Assembly (NCBI GenBank): GCA_026120035.1
Contig: JALRME010000006.1
Span: forward strand, 496,001 to 560,000
Length of the DNA stretch: 64,000 bases
Origin: Coleophoma eucalyptorum
Taxonomy: Eukaryota > Ascomycota > Leotiomycetes > Helotiales > Dermateaceae
Direction: 5' to 3'
A model generated the notes under the pieces. The model searched no databases and was not told the DNA's origin. It was given only the letters and a program-made list of their open reading frames with translations. Within the stretch, counting starts at the first letter, position 1. Every line of letters starts with the position of its first letter. This document shows, piece after piece, positions 47,905 to 58,843 of the stretch. A program made the translations under genes and the position numbers.

Positions 47905-48323
47905 GTTGGGTGTTTGAACAATTGTCCTTCTTCCCTGCTTTTCTTTCTCCCCTCCCTCCCTCTCTCTCCCTCTCGCCAAAGGAATGGAATAATAGTATGG
48001 CTCGTATGGGTAACCTACTCTGAATGCTCGGCAGGCTATGGATCTCGCGCCCGCGGATCCCGAGCACGCGACGAGAACTCCTTCGACTACATTTGCAAAA
48101 ACTAATAGCCAAGCCTTGTTCAAAAATAGACCAGATTGGAAGTCTAACGGGAAACCACTGGATGATTCATAGTATGCACCAACATCTGGCCTTCATACGG
48201 GGGTCAAGTGACGGGGTTTACCCATCTTGCAATGAACTCCTATCATCTATCAACTTAATGCATAGCAAGTATTCTCCGCCTTCCATCCTCATCTTCTCCA
48301 ATCATAGGCACCTGGCCATCTAT

Positions 48324-48644
48324 CTAGAGGAACCGCAGTACTGCGACTCCATGGCGTCTATTAAAATAATCCTGGCCCAGACCCGTAAACCGTTGCACGG
48401 GCATTTTCTTGGGTCTGAGGTCCTCCGAAGTGAAGATACCATTAAGGAGCACACATAGATGCTGGAAATAGACGCTCTCATTGCTCACATCATGCTGAAT
48501 CAAAACCCCGCCACGGGATATTTTGGATGCCGGCGGTGTTGTACTTTTGTGCGGTAGCTGGTCGTGTGCGTCAATCTCCGGAACTGTCTTCTGTGCGTCC
48601 CGTATGAGCTCACCCAGACCTCTTAGAACGTTGAAGAATACCAA
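48324..48644 (-). pseudogene. Protein-like ORF fragment, possible gene relic
   Basis: About 100 codons with a balanced, helix-like composition (VFFNVLRGLGELIRDAQKTV, then VYFQHLCVLLNGIF). The frame closes abruptly, and I could not extend it by a plausible splice on either side. A plus-strand frame covers the same bases. I do not recognise a family; it may be chance. Confidence 0.2.
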
Positions 48645-49342
48645 TTGTCCTATCTGTATAGAAGGGGACTTTTCTTACAAAGCTGAGATTAAGAGCATTG
48701 GTCATAGGATAGAAATCAAACACAAGACAAGCATTCACTTCAATTTCCTCGCTGCATATCTGTAAGTGCGACACACTGCTCAATTACTTCTCTAAGATGC
48801 ATAGAGTATCCTCCGCTCCTTTTAGCTGTGTAGCATATTCTCTTCGGCTATAGCGTCCCCCCCCCCCTTCTTTTTCAGTTGAACTCTCTACGAAGCTGTC
48901 GACTGCCCCCTTACATCCGTGTCACTCAGTGGTACACTATTCAAGGGGTTTGTGCATTGTGACTGGAACTTTGTATTCTGAGCATCACCAGCGTCGTTTG
49001 TGTATATTTCAGTCAGTGGAGCACTTGCCATGTGTATCAACAAGTATCTTATCATTTGGTACCCCTCTTTGAATCTCTGTGTGGTTTAGTAGGCTTCTTT
49101 GAACTTCGTGGCTCCTTTCAATTACACCACCACACCTAATTGAACCACGAGAGTTCCGTCTATAGGTCAAGCGTAGTGGAGATCTTGAGTAGTGTTTATA
49201 GTTCGGACTTTGAGAACTTTGTCAATAACCTTGAAAACCTGGAGAGCGTCGTCCTGGGGAGCGATATCTAAACTTGTTTTTGTTTGTAAGGTTTCAAAGG
49301 TACAATCAGTACCATGGGCTACGATTCTTAAATCTCGTTGTC

Positions 49343-50331
49343 CTACCGGACTCCGTGACTTGCATTCTCTTGAACCTCACCCTGGCTGGTGTATATATCT
49401 GCATTTTTGTTGTCTGCTCCATTTGGTATGAACAATTCCTCGCAGTTAGATGATGATCTGCAGCTTGGTCCTAGCGTCACGGTGCGAGATACGGCCGAAT
49501 ATATCCATGATGCAAGCAGATCTAGATCGAGAATAGCCTTACCTGTAGTATATCGAGCCAAAAATAACACTGTCGAAAATAACACTGTTACGGACTCATC
49601 GTCGCTTTGGCCCAAGCATTATTGATACTGTATTGTAAGCATACTTAGTGAACATAGTGGTTTTGGATCAGGAAACGAGAATGAAGATAAAACCAAGTTC
49701 TGCCAGAACATGGAAAGTAGTTCAGAAGCACAAATATCGCATTCAACGCAAAACCTGAGATCAAGAATACCACTCAGCCTATTATCAAGACTCAGAAGAG
49801 ACGTTTGCTGTGTTTGTCTAAATGTCTGAAACTGCCATTCAAGCCCCGTTACCAATAGCAGCTACTCGGTCAATTTCGCCAAAATCAACGCTGGCTATAC
49901 CTTCACGACGGGTATTAGGCCCAGCGCTTCACTGACTTTGAGCTATCAGATATCATGATAGTATGTCCATACCTGATATCAAGCGAGCCGAGATGTAGGT
50001 TCAACAACTAGAGTTACAATTTAGTGGCCATCACGGTATTCAGGCACTTACTGCCGTTCCATCCTTGCTCCACAGGTGACAAAGGCTTGTACACTTTCTC
50101 TCTCTCAAGTTGACATTGCCAATCTCGGATTTGCTCGATAAAGGCGATGTGCATGATGAAGATCATAAACCTCTCGCACATCTTCCCATTTGGCAGCCGA
50201 GTTGAACTGGTGAGATTATTTGAATGTGTAATGGAACTCAGAAAGGCAAGAAGCCAGGCGAGGCATTCCAAATAGACCACAAGGAATTCAGCGAATTTGA
50301 GGCTTCGATTATTGAGAAAGATGATGACCAA
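49343..50331 (-). pseudogene. Cluster of broken minus-strand frames, possible gene relic
   Basis: Three minus frames follow one another at 50331-50014, 49855-49619 and 49615-49343. The first is hydrophobic and then charged (IEQIRDWQCQLEREKVYKPL) and ends near a GTAAGTG donor; the second contains LEWQFQTFRQTQQTSLLSL. They are suggestive of exons of a decayed protein, but I could not join them without stops. No domain is assigned. Confidence 0.2.
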
Positions 50332-53300
50332 ATAGATTGATTATTTGTAGAGATTGCTCCCTATAGCCATCAGTACACAACTGTAATTCCAGATACGACT
50401 GAAAAAACCAACCGACTTGGCTGTATCACATAATCATCGTAGCATACAATCTAAGTTCCTATACCAGGAGGGCCGGAAAAACCCCCCTAATTTCCTGACC
50501 GTCGTCAATTACAGTGACCTGAGGTCCACTAGTACTGAGAAACTGCCGCTAAAGCTTTTAGCGAACGAAATGATCTTCTCTTTGTATGCATCGACAGGAC
50601 TCTGTATAGCATCTTGTAAAGAGTTAAGCCACAGAGATCTGATATTACACGAGCTCGTGCATCTTTTAAATCTGGCGAAGCTCTCTTACAGACTACATAG
50701 CAGTCAGCAATTGCTCTAAATACCTGCCAAACCTAAATTTTCACCCTCCATTTTTGCAATAGAGGCTCCCAAGACCTTTTCAAGTCAAGAAGTGTGACCC
50801 GTCGCAGTTCCTGGCAAGAGTGGTAAAAACCATTGCAGTAACCCATATAAAACGGCAAAGACAAAAGGAACTGAAATTCAAAGACGATTGAATTCAAAGG
50901 CACTTGCAATCTGCACTGAGCTGAGCTGAGAGAAAGGGGCTGAACCTGCCACCCAACTCATTCTTGAATATTTGCTTACTAGTAAGCATCTTGGCCCGTG
51001 AACCGTTCAGACGGTAACAAAGACAGTGACGACGACTACAATCCTTGCAACAGACCCAATCATTAAGTGGAAAAGAAAAATGCAATCCCCAAGGATTTCA
51101 GTATTGTAATGGTTGACGCTGGAATGTCTTGGGGAGAGTCAGAGATTAATTCGAAATAATAGATGGTGCGCCCAAAAAGCAACATATACACCGGTGCCTG
51201 GCAGCAGTTGCTGCAATGAGTTAGGCTGTGCTAGGCACCGAGAATCCAGCGGGCGGCCGCGAAGATCCCGCATTGCCAGTTTATTCCCGTGGCAGTACCC
51301 AGATAAGCAAGACGAAGCTTGAGTTAAAATCAGCCACGAAACGCGTAAGGGAAGAGGATACGAAGCAACGAATCATGGCCCGACGAGAATTGTATACGAG
51401 TATGCGTCGTGGTTGTCAAAGACGGGAAACTCAGTCGTAAGATGGGTGCGAAGCCGCGAGTATTGACCGTCAAAGGGTGAAATGGGCGTCGTCGCTTGCT
51501 CTCTTCCTCCCGCATTGGTCATCAACCCATCGACAGCGGCAAACCAGGCCAGTCGCACAGTTACAAAGAAGGGCCAGTGATGGACTCACGGACCAGAACC
51601 AATGGTCGCCAACTTCGATGAATTAGGAAGCAGCGACAAAGTGTGTTTTCGGACTTTACCCCACGCGGCTCTTGGGAGCAGGTTTCATTATTATATGGTG
51701 CACAGCGGTGACTCTTTGGCCGACGGGGTTAAGCACCGGCCGAGGAGATGTCGAGAGCCATAAGGCTGCATGCAGGATTATCCGATTAACATAATCAGAT
51801 TACATCAGCTCCCAAATGGGAAAACGGAGGTAGAGCTGGGTGCTACGGACGTTACGGTGGCAGCAACTTTAAGTCCCCGTCGTTCTCTAGCCAATCGAAC
51901 CCTAACTCCGCTGCGGACTTCGGATTTTGGTGTGAACGCTCGTCATCCATCAGTCACCTCTGCACCTCTGAGTAACGCAGACATGCAGAGGACGGGCGGT
52001 TGAGTGCGAAAGTGCGCTCAACTGCGGTCCATTTTGATGCAAGGCGCGGTTTACATGCAATGGCTTTATCCAGAATTCCAGAGCTTGAAAGTGAGTAACC
52101 GCGATGCTCACAACTTCAATGCTGCCCTATCTGGCAGTAGTTGAGCTGAGAACCCGCTGGGACCGAGAGTAAACACCCGGACACGTGGATCAAGCACGAT
52201 CTGGGGGTCACGATCAGCAATCAGAGGGGAGGGGTTCGAGAGGGAGCAGCTGGTCTGTTCTGACGAAGAATAAACACGGCTACTTCGCACAGTGCTATTA
52301 ACGTTACGAACCCGACCGCGCGAAGCTTTACGACGGTGCCAATCCATGCCACGGCTGATCGGAAATCAAAGACAAGAGCGAGAGCGAGCCCTCTTCATTT
52401 CCCCAGATAGGTGTGGGTGTGCGCGTGTGTCGGTCCCGGTGTCGTTCAGGGACCGAAAGTTAGTTCGGATTCGTCTGGCAGTGCGAGTATCTGCTGCCTT
52501 ACCAGGTTCTCATACACGTACACTCTTCAGGCAGAGAGACTGCGCCAGCTTAGCTCATACGGCTCGCGTCTTTTGATTGGGACCTTCGCGACCTGAAGCC
52601 TTCGGCAGCGAAACAGTTGCCCAATGAGTACCGCGACAACCGGCGATAGTTCGACCGCCGGCGCGCGGAGGCTGTGTGCGTTGAATGCCAATGTGTGCCA
52701 ATACTGTAGACGGAGTTAGAGAATGGCGCAGACCTGTAAATGCGAGTACGACGGTAATTGATTGACCAGCCGGCCGTGTAGAGGGTCGGATCTAAGACGG
52801 AATGGGATTGCACTGAAATGAACCGAACTCGACCGAATTGAACTGAACGAAACTAATCATTTGCGTTCTGTGAATGAAGTTCGGCTTCACAAGTGTCGAT
52901 GATGTGATGGCAGCGAAGACTCAGCGACTCCAGATGCTCTGCCCTGCTTGGTAATGCAAACCGGCCTTAGCAGCACCTCGGGGGGTTCGGTCAGACAAGG
53001 AAGCCAAAAGAATGGAGGTTAGTCACCCTTGCTGATCAAGATGATGTGTGCCTGACAGAGGGTGAGTGCAATTACCCAATGCGGCCTAACGCACGCCATT
53101 TTTCAGTCGGAGAGTCATCAATCCCGCTCTTCGGAATTATCTTTTACGTCGCGTTCTAAGCACCGAGCAGGGGTTAAGAGTATAGTCGAAGCAGCTGGTA
53201 TAATATCCTTCCTGTGCTCCCATCATCACTCAGCATTCAAACTCACATTCTAATTCACAAAGTCCAAAGTACAACTACAGAGCATCTGCAACAAGATACT

Positions 53301-53451
53301 CTTCAGTCATCAAACACCAACAATAATCAAAACGACTTTCCCACCGGCCTCCTGCTTCTTCCGCAGAGAACTGCGCATTAGCTAGTCTCCGCGATAACCG
53401 ATCTCGGAAACTTGAGTCAGAGAGATAATTTCACAGTACACACCCTACAAA

Positions 53452-54228
53452 ATGTCAACGCTTTCCACTTCCACTTCTCCGCTTCATACAGCAACTCCAT
53501 CACTCAAGAGAAAAACCATGTCGGTCACACAAACATACTACCTCGCTCACTCTGCTCGAGCCAAGCTTGCCCATGAGGCTGGTCAAGCATCCCTCAATCT
53601 CCATCGCCTTGTCATCCACGCCAACCTTCTTGATTCTTTGATGGTAGAACTTGCCGAAGCCGAGCAGGAACAAGAGAGCTGGTTCAACCAATCAGTCCGT
53701 GGTGCAACCAAGAGCGAGGACCGCAGAGTACAATGGGCGGATCAAGCACAAGCCATCGTCGAGGAGCCAGAGGAGGACTGGGAGGCAGAGGACGCCGACT
53801 CAGATACTTCAGATAGCGACTACGACTCAGATGAGGATATCGAGATGGAGTCGGCTGGCTTTGTTGCCTTGACCCGAGTATCTTCACACGCAACCATCTC
53901 AGAGGAGGAAATCGAGGTGGAGGACGACGGAGAGGAAGACTATGAGAGCCTCGCACTCCACCTCACACCATCACGATCACAACAACCACCGGAGCTCGAC
54001 CACGACTCCGACTCTTCAGAAGACGAATCTATGCCACCATCACCACCATCAGACACGCTCCCAACATTCTCAGATAAGCAACGCGAACAGATTGCAACGA
54101 CCTCCTTCTACAACTCCGAACCTCAAACCTCATTACCAGTTTCAGATCAAAAACCGCTCTTCGATGAAGGCTACTACTTGCCTCAAAGGACAGCGCCGGG
54201 CTTGATATCGACCATCAGCGTCTACTGA
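53452..54228 (+). CDS. Acidic Ecm13/YJR115W-like protein
   Basis: A single exon encodes 258 residues. The N-terminal third is helical and conserved in type: TQTYYLAHSARAKLAHEAGQ followed by HRLVIHANLLDSLMVELAEA, which I match by eye to the yeast Ecm13/YJR115W family of unknown function. The rest is disordered and acidic, with DSDTSDSDYDSDEDIEMES and several ED and SP runs, and a short ordered end (PLFDEGYYLPQRTAPGLIST). The acidic SD repeats are possible casein kinase 2 sites. The start lies in a good context (acaaaATGTC). It is flanked on both sides by several kilobases without genes, which suggests complex control. Confidence 0.72.
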   Translation: MSTLSTSTSPLHTATPSLKRKTMSVTQTYYLAHSARAKLAHEAGQASLNLHRLVIHANLLDSLMVELAEAEQEQESWFNQSVRGATKSEDRRVQWADQAQAIVEEPEEDWEAEDADSDTSDSDYDSDEDIEMESAGFVALTRVSSHATISEEEIEVEDDGEEDYESLALHLTPSRSQQPPELDHDSDSSEDESMPPSPPSDTLPTFSDKQREQIATTSFYNSEPQTSLPVSDQKPLFDEGYYLPQRTAPGLISTISVY

Positions 54229-55203
54229 ACACAACTGGTTCTCGAGTAGTTTGGTATACTGGTTCACGAGTTACAATGTACGAAGTAGAGGGTTTGCAAT
54301 AAATTTAGCGATGAGCGATTCTGGGTATTGTTTATAACGGACGGGCTTTGCATGGATACATGAAGGACAGGCAAAAGGCGTTTTTTTTTAGAGAAATACC
54401 ACTGTTCATTTTTATCATTTGGGTTGGGCATCACAGGAAGACTGCACCAGGAAGAGCCATACATACCACTCAGGTTGAGGAATTATTGGAGTTTAAAGGG
54501 AAAGGAATCCTCTCAGGAGGCCCATCAGTAAATTACTACTACTATTAAAAAAAACATCTATAAACACTTTCAAAACAATCATCTTCCAGAATTCATATGT
54601 GCTTGTTGTTGTGTCTTATCCGAATTTCATGTGATTATTCCAAACAACGGGCACGGGGATCCACACCTCGTTCGGGCGCTCCACTTGGGCAGATCAGATC
54701 ATGAGGTAAACTCGAACTTATTCTCTTACGACCCTTTGCCCGGCTTCAAATTTTCTCTTTTTCTCACGATATCTTCATCTTTGCTCCGAAGCTAAGGGGT
54801 CGTACACTTTCTTCCCGTAGCATGATCGTGCCTGAAAGAAGAAAAAAGAAAAACAGGTCAAGCAAGCTCCACAGTTTGATGTCCGTCCCGCCCGGACAGC
54901 GGTCGTGACTCAACAGCGCATTGTTGTTGTTTTTTTTCTCCCTCTCTTAATCCTTTCGAGGCTTGGTCCTTTCCACAAACCCTTTCTGCCCAGGGTCCAA
55001 AGCAAAACCCACCTGATGACTACCACCATCCCTTCCCTTAACCCCGGCCAAGGTACAAATGTTTCTTTACCGAACTGGCTCCCTGGTCGATGCCTGCAGA
55101 TCACCGGACTTGGGCAATGGAATTACAGTTTACAGTGTGACGACGTGCGGTACCGATGAAAGCCGTCAAGTCCGCAAGTCGACCGCACCCGCTCCGCGCA
55201 AGG

Positions 55204-55221
55204 AAAAAAAAAAAAAAAAAA
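55204..55221 (+). repeat. A18 homopolymer run
   Basis: Eighteen consecutive A. It lies in a gene-free stretch with no gene directly upstream on the plus strand, so it is not obviously a retroposed poly(A) tail. Confidence 0.9.
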
Positions 55222-55298
55222 GGGCACCGCAACGGACAAAAAAACAAGAGGCCATGACGAGGGGAGAGACAAGGGTGAGACGGGATGGAGGCTGTCGC

Positions 55299-55324
55299 TT
55301 CATAAGCTGGGTTCATAAGCTGGG
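55299..55324 (+). repeat. 13 bp perfect tandem duplication
   Basis: The unit TTCATAAGCTGGG occurs twice back to back. No function is apparent. Confidence 0.9.
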
Positions 55325-55410
55325 TGGATTATTCATCCCATGAACGGCTTCGTCTCTCCTACACGAAAGCGAATCAAGGCGGACCGCTTGGCTTTTGCTG
55401 CGAAATCATG

Positions 55411-55429
55411 CTGCTGCAGCAGCAGCAGC
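55411..55429 (+). repeat. CTG/CAG triplet repeat
   Basis: Two CTG units run into four CAG units, forming a short hairpin-capable tract. Confidence 0.85.
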
Positions 55430-55813
55430 CGAGAGCGAGTTTCATGACACCATCGCTATCAGATTATGCTATATGGCGGATGAGGAATCAACAGCGCAAA
55501 TTAAAAAGAAAGGAGGTGGTGTCATTTCAGCTCCTCTTCCTCTCTCTCCCTTTTCGCTCGTAAAGGGATGCAAGTAGGACTAAGAAGATCATGGCAGGAA
55601 TAGGGCAATCGATCAATCAAATGCGTCTGGGTCAGGCCCTATGCGCAAGGCGGGCGCACGCCCATTCTTGGGAGGGATTATGATTATGGCTTTAGCTGTT
55701 CATTTCTTACTCATCCTGCCTGATCGGTGCAGCCTCTTCGGCTCCCCCAGATTATGCCTGAGCGAACTCGGTGAAGGATTGTCAAGGAAGATGGTCCGAT
55801 CTTACGAGCGAGC

Positions 55814-55845
55814 AGGCAGACAGGCAGACAGGCAGACAGACAGGC
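55814..55845 (+). repeat. (GGCAGACA)n repeat
   Basis: About three and a half copies of an 8 bp unit GGCAGACA, decaying to GACAGGC at the end. Confidence 0.8.
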
Positions 55846-57868
55846 GAGCAAGGCGCAGCGAACTTATCATCCCGCCATTGGCGGTGTACGACACGTTCTT
55901 CGACGTCGCATGGGAGAGTCAGGTACCCTCCATATGTTTTGGTCCTATGAAGGCTACTAACGTGACCATTTCCCGAATAAGCGCATAGAAAGAGGTGAGA
56001 CCCCCCATTTAAGGTAGGACTCGCATTGCAGTGTTGTCAATTCTGATACAGCCCATTCGTGTTCCTTATCTTTGGATCGTCCGGTCGGGTACTACAACAT
56101 ACTAAGTATCCGTTGGCACACCTCTCACACAATGGCGGGGAAGAAAATAAAATAAAAAATATGAAAAGAATTACAGCGGCTAATGCAAAGGGATTTGAAT
56201 AACCAAGTTGAACCCGACAGATATCGGGATCAGGAGGAAGTTCATGATTGTCGGGGTTTGAGGTAGGAATCTGTGAATGGGCTCAGCTGATGGGGTTTTT
56301 TTTTGATTTTATTGGAACAGGCATGTTGATGCGTGTGATTTGGTCGCACATATGCAGCACCGACAAGCAGACAGCGGACAGGTGAATGGGCGGTCAGGTT
56401 TCAAGTGACCAAAGGGGGTCATTTGGCTTGCTGAGATGAGATCTTCAATATTTGGTGATATTTAGGTGATGGTATGGTCAGAAACAACCCAGCAGAGCAT
56501 CTAGTCGGGACGTGGCACGTGATTATTATACCTACTCAACCAACCCTTCTACGCTCTCCCCCTTGTCCGAATGTTGTTCCCGCGGAAATAGAGGTCAGGA
56601 CCTGGTAAGCCGGGTTGGAACGGTGAGAGACCCCTGGACCGCCTGCTTGCACAATCCAGACTTCGGTCGGGTTTAGAGACGAGGATGCCGACCAGAGGAT
56701 TTCAAGAGCCTGGCATAATTCGATTCCAGATATTCCTATTTGCGAGAGAACACCCTGGATATCTCCCGCCACGAGATCCAATTTTCGAAAGTCTTTTTGA
56801 CGTTTGGACAGGGGAGGGGTAGTAGTACAGTAGTATAGTCCAGTGCCGGTTGGCTCAAAGTTCGTTCATTAACATTGGACGGGATCGGATGCTTCGTCCC
56901 GAGTTCGAGTCTCGTGGAGAGGGTGCGAACGTGATCGATGGACTGAAGATTGCGGCTCCGGGTAGGCGGGTCAGGTGACGAGACCCAGCCGTTCATTCCG
57001 GCTCTTCCACCATCGGCAGCGAAGATCGCACATCGCTCTGTAGGGCTGATAATCGCTAGGGACCGAGGAAGAAGCTGACGGATATTGCGGAATTAGGATG
57101 GAAGGGAGCATTAATCACGCATCTTCTACAGGGTCGAAGATCGCATCTAGTGAGTGCCATGGCTAAGCGGCATCCTCAGCTACTCAGCTTTTCGGTTGGA
57201 TCTTGCCATTGAGTTCCAAGGGTATGGCTTCCCACGTCCGGCCGTGGTTCCTATAGGAGAGCAGCTGTACAATTGCGACGAGAATGCAGAGGAAGGCCGT
57301 GGGGATGGCACGAAGCTCCATTCTAGTAGAGTCCCCGGCTTACGGAGTTACCTTACATAACACTACGCTGTATGGGGATGTTTGAGTGCAGGATGGCTCC
57401 TATGCTCACGCAGTCCGCGGCATGCCCGTTGAGGTGGTGGAAATATATAACTCATGGAGGATGGAAACGGACAACCATATGCACGATTATAAAATCGATG
57501 CGTTACCGAGGGCCCTTGGAGCTCAGCGTCCCTCGCTCGCTTCGCTACTTGGGAAGTACCGAGCTGGGTCCCTTTTAGGAAGCCTTCCAGAAGCCTGTAG
57601 GCTGACGTGCGGCATCGCGTTTATCAGTTCCCCCGACATGGGCCGAGACGACCTCCGGGAGGAAAGTTCCAGTCAACACTGGCCGCCTCTTGTGGCTGGC
57701 AATGAATGGTAATGGGTATTACTGGCTCTTCAGTACGAGCATGGGCAAACCGGTTTGGCCCTCGACCACTTCACGACAGTTGCTCAACCTATATACATAC
57801 ACCGGGCTGACCATGATGCCTTTAGGGGAGACTAAGTCAAGACTGAATTGTGATGATTGCAACAGCTT

Positions 57869-58843
57869 ATGGCCGAAACTAGTACCGGACTCAACTTCGA
57901 GAACCCGTCAACTCTAACGGAACGGCGCGACACGTATCCGTTTATCGATCCCTTCCGCTTCAAAGCGAAGTTACATGGAAAGGTTGTGTTGATAACTCAC
58001 GCCCATCGTGGCATCGGTCGAGCTTCTTGCCTGGCCTTTGCAGCTGCCGGAGCCACTGTCGTGTGTGTAGCTCGGCCCAACGCCTCGCTCTCCTCGCTTG
58101 TAGACGAGATCAAGGAGTTTTACGGAACGCCTACCTATCCCATCACCGCCGACCTGCTTGATCCTACCGTCCCCAAGAGAATTGTAAGCCTGGTTGAGGA
58201 AGACGTTGGCCCCATTGACATTCTCGTCAACCACACCCCGCCGGCCTACCACCGCCCTTTCTTCCGAGAGCCCGACAGCCTAGCCGACTGGTGGGGCGTG
58301 ATTGAGAACTGTCTGCGCGTGCCCGTGGCCTTCACCCGCGCCGTGCTCCCTTCCATGATCTCGCGCTCCTCGGGCATCATCATCTCGACCACCTGCGTGG
58401 CCAAGCCGGTCAACATCCCCTTCATGTCGGCACCGGGCGTTGCCAAAGCCAGCTTGATCAAGTTCCACCATCAGATGGACCTCGAGAACCGCGACAAGGG
58501 GATCCTGAGCTTCGCCGTGCATCCGGGCCTCGTCCCCAGCCATATGCACGATCCTGATAACCCAGTCAGGTTGAGCCCCGAAGACTTTCAAGCTGAGCCA
58601 AGACTGAGGACCGAGGTCACGGAGAAGGTGGGAGATCTGGAGTGGGCCGCGACGGGGCTGGCGAGCGGGACATTCGTTGCGCTGTGTGCGGACGAGAGAT
58701 GTCATGTCCTCAGCGGGTTGTTTGTGAATGCCGAGAGGGATCTAGGCGAGATGGTGGCGATCGTAGAACGGGAGAAGGCCTGGGGAGGTGGAGGAAGGGT
58801 CGAGCGAGAACGACTGTACATTCTGAAAATTGACGAGTTATGA
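57869..58843 (+). CDS. Degenerate short-chain dehydrogenase-like protein
   Basis: A single exon encodes 324 residues with a Rossmann fold of SDR type: KLHGKVVLITHAHRGIGRAS, then GATVVCVARPN, DLLDP and GPIDILVN. The signature residues are changed: TGxxxGIG became THAHRGIG (43-50), NNAG became NHTP (121-124), and in the place of YxxxK stands PGVAK (189-193), so the catalytic Tyr is a Pro while the Lys remains; the preceding Ser region reads STTCVAKP. The closing SFAVHPGLVPSHMHD block is still family-like. It may be a non-catalytic or differently working SDR. Its codons are much richer in G and C at third positions than those of its neighbours. The ATG at 57869 lies 38 residues before the Rossmann strand, normal for the family. 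Confidence 0.8.
   Translation: MAETSTGLNFENPSTLTERRDTYPFIDPFRFKAKLHGKVVLITHAHRGIGRASCLAFAAAGATVVCVARPNASLSSLVDEIKEFYGTPTYPITADLLDPTVPKRIVSLVEEDVGPIDILVNHTPPAYHRPFFREPDSLADWWGVIENCLRVPVAFTRAVLPSMISRSSGIIISTTCVAKPVNIPFMSAPGVAKASLIKFHHQMDLENRDKGILSFAVHPGLVPSHMHDPDNPVRLSPEDFQAEPRLRTEVTEKVGDLEWAATGLASGTFVALCADERCHVLSGLFVNAERDLGEMVAIVEREKAWGGGGRVERERLYILKIDEL

Larger units (their letters stand above)
47540..53451. other. 5.9 kb interval without a supported gene
   Basis: This is the largest gene-free stretch. It lies upstream of both the Zn2Cys6 factor (-) and the Ecm13-like gene (+). It contains a GGTGAT array, a C11 run at 48857-48867, and scattered frames on both strands between 48024 and 50719. 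Some have protein-like composition (48324-48644 and 50014-50331 on the minus strand), but none starts, splices and ends as a gene, and I recognise no domain. They may be decayed genes. The last kilobase should hold the Ecm13-like promoter. Confidence 0.5.
54229..57868. other. 3.6 kb interval without a supported gene
   Basis: Between the Ecm13-like gene and the degenerate SDR. It holds an A18 run (55204-55221), a 13 bp tandem duplication, a CAG/CTG repeat, and a GGCAGACA repeat. The frames at 55641-55988, 56536-56996 and 57386-57712 show no known motif. No RNA gene is seen. Confidence 0.5.

Noticed and set aside
48024..48458. 144-codon plus-strand frame as a gene
   Set aside because: It starts without good context, overlaps a more protein-like minus frame and shows no domain or splice structure.
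55204..55221. A18 run as the tail of a retroposed element
   Set aside because: No open frame, target-site duplication or element body precedes it on the plus strand.
713..56521. Enrichment of CACGTG boxes across the window
   Set aside because: I counted about ten, no more than expected by chance for a hexamer in 64 kb; only the sites in UTR4 are noted, for their context.
56881..56935. Possible tRNA T-arm (cgagttcgagtctcg)
   Set aside because: The hairpin looks like a T-loop, but no matching acceptor strand, D-arm or anticodon arm could be found in the 80 bases around it.
57386..57712. 108-codon plus-strand frame before the SDR-like gene as an upstream exon
   Set aside because: It has no motif, and no donor in it gives an in-frame join to the SDR-like protein, which has its own suitable ATG.
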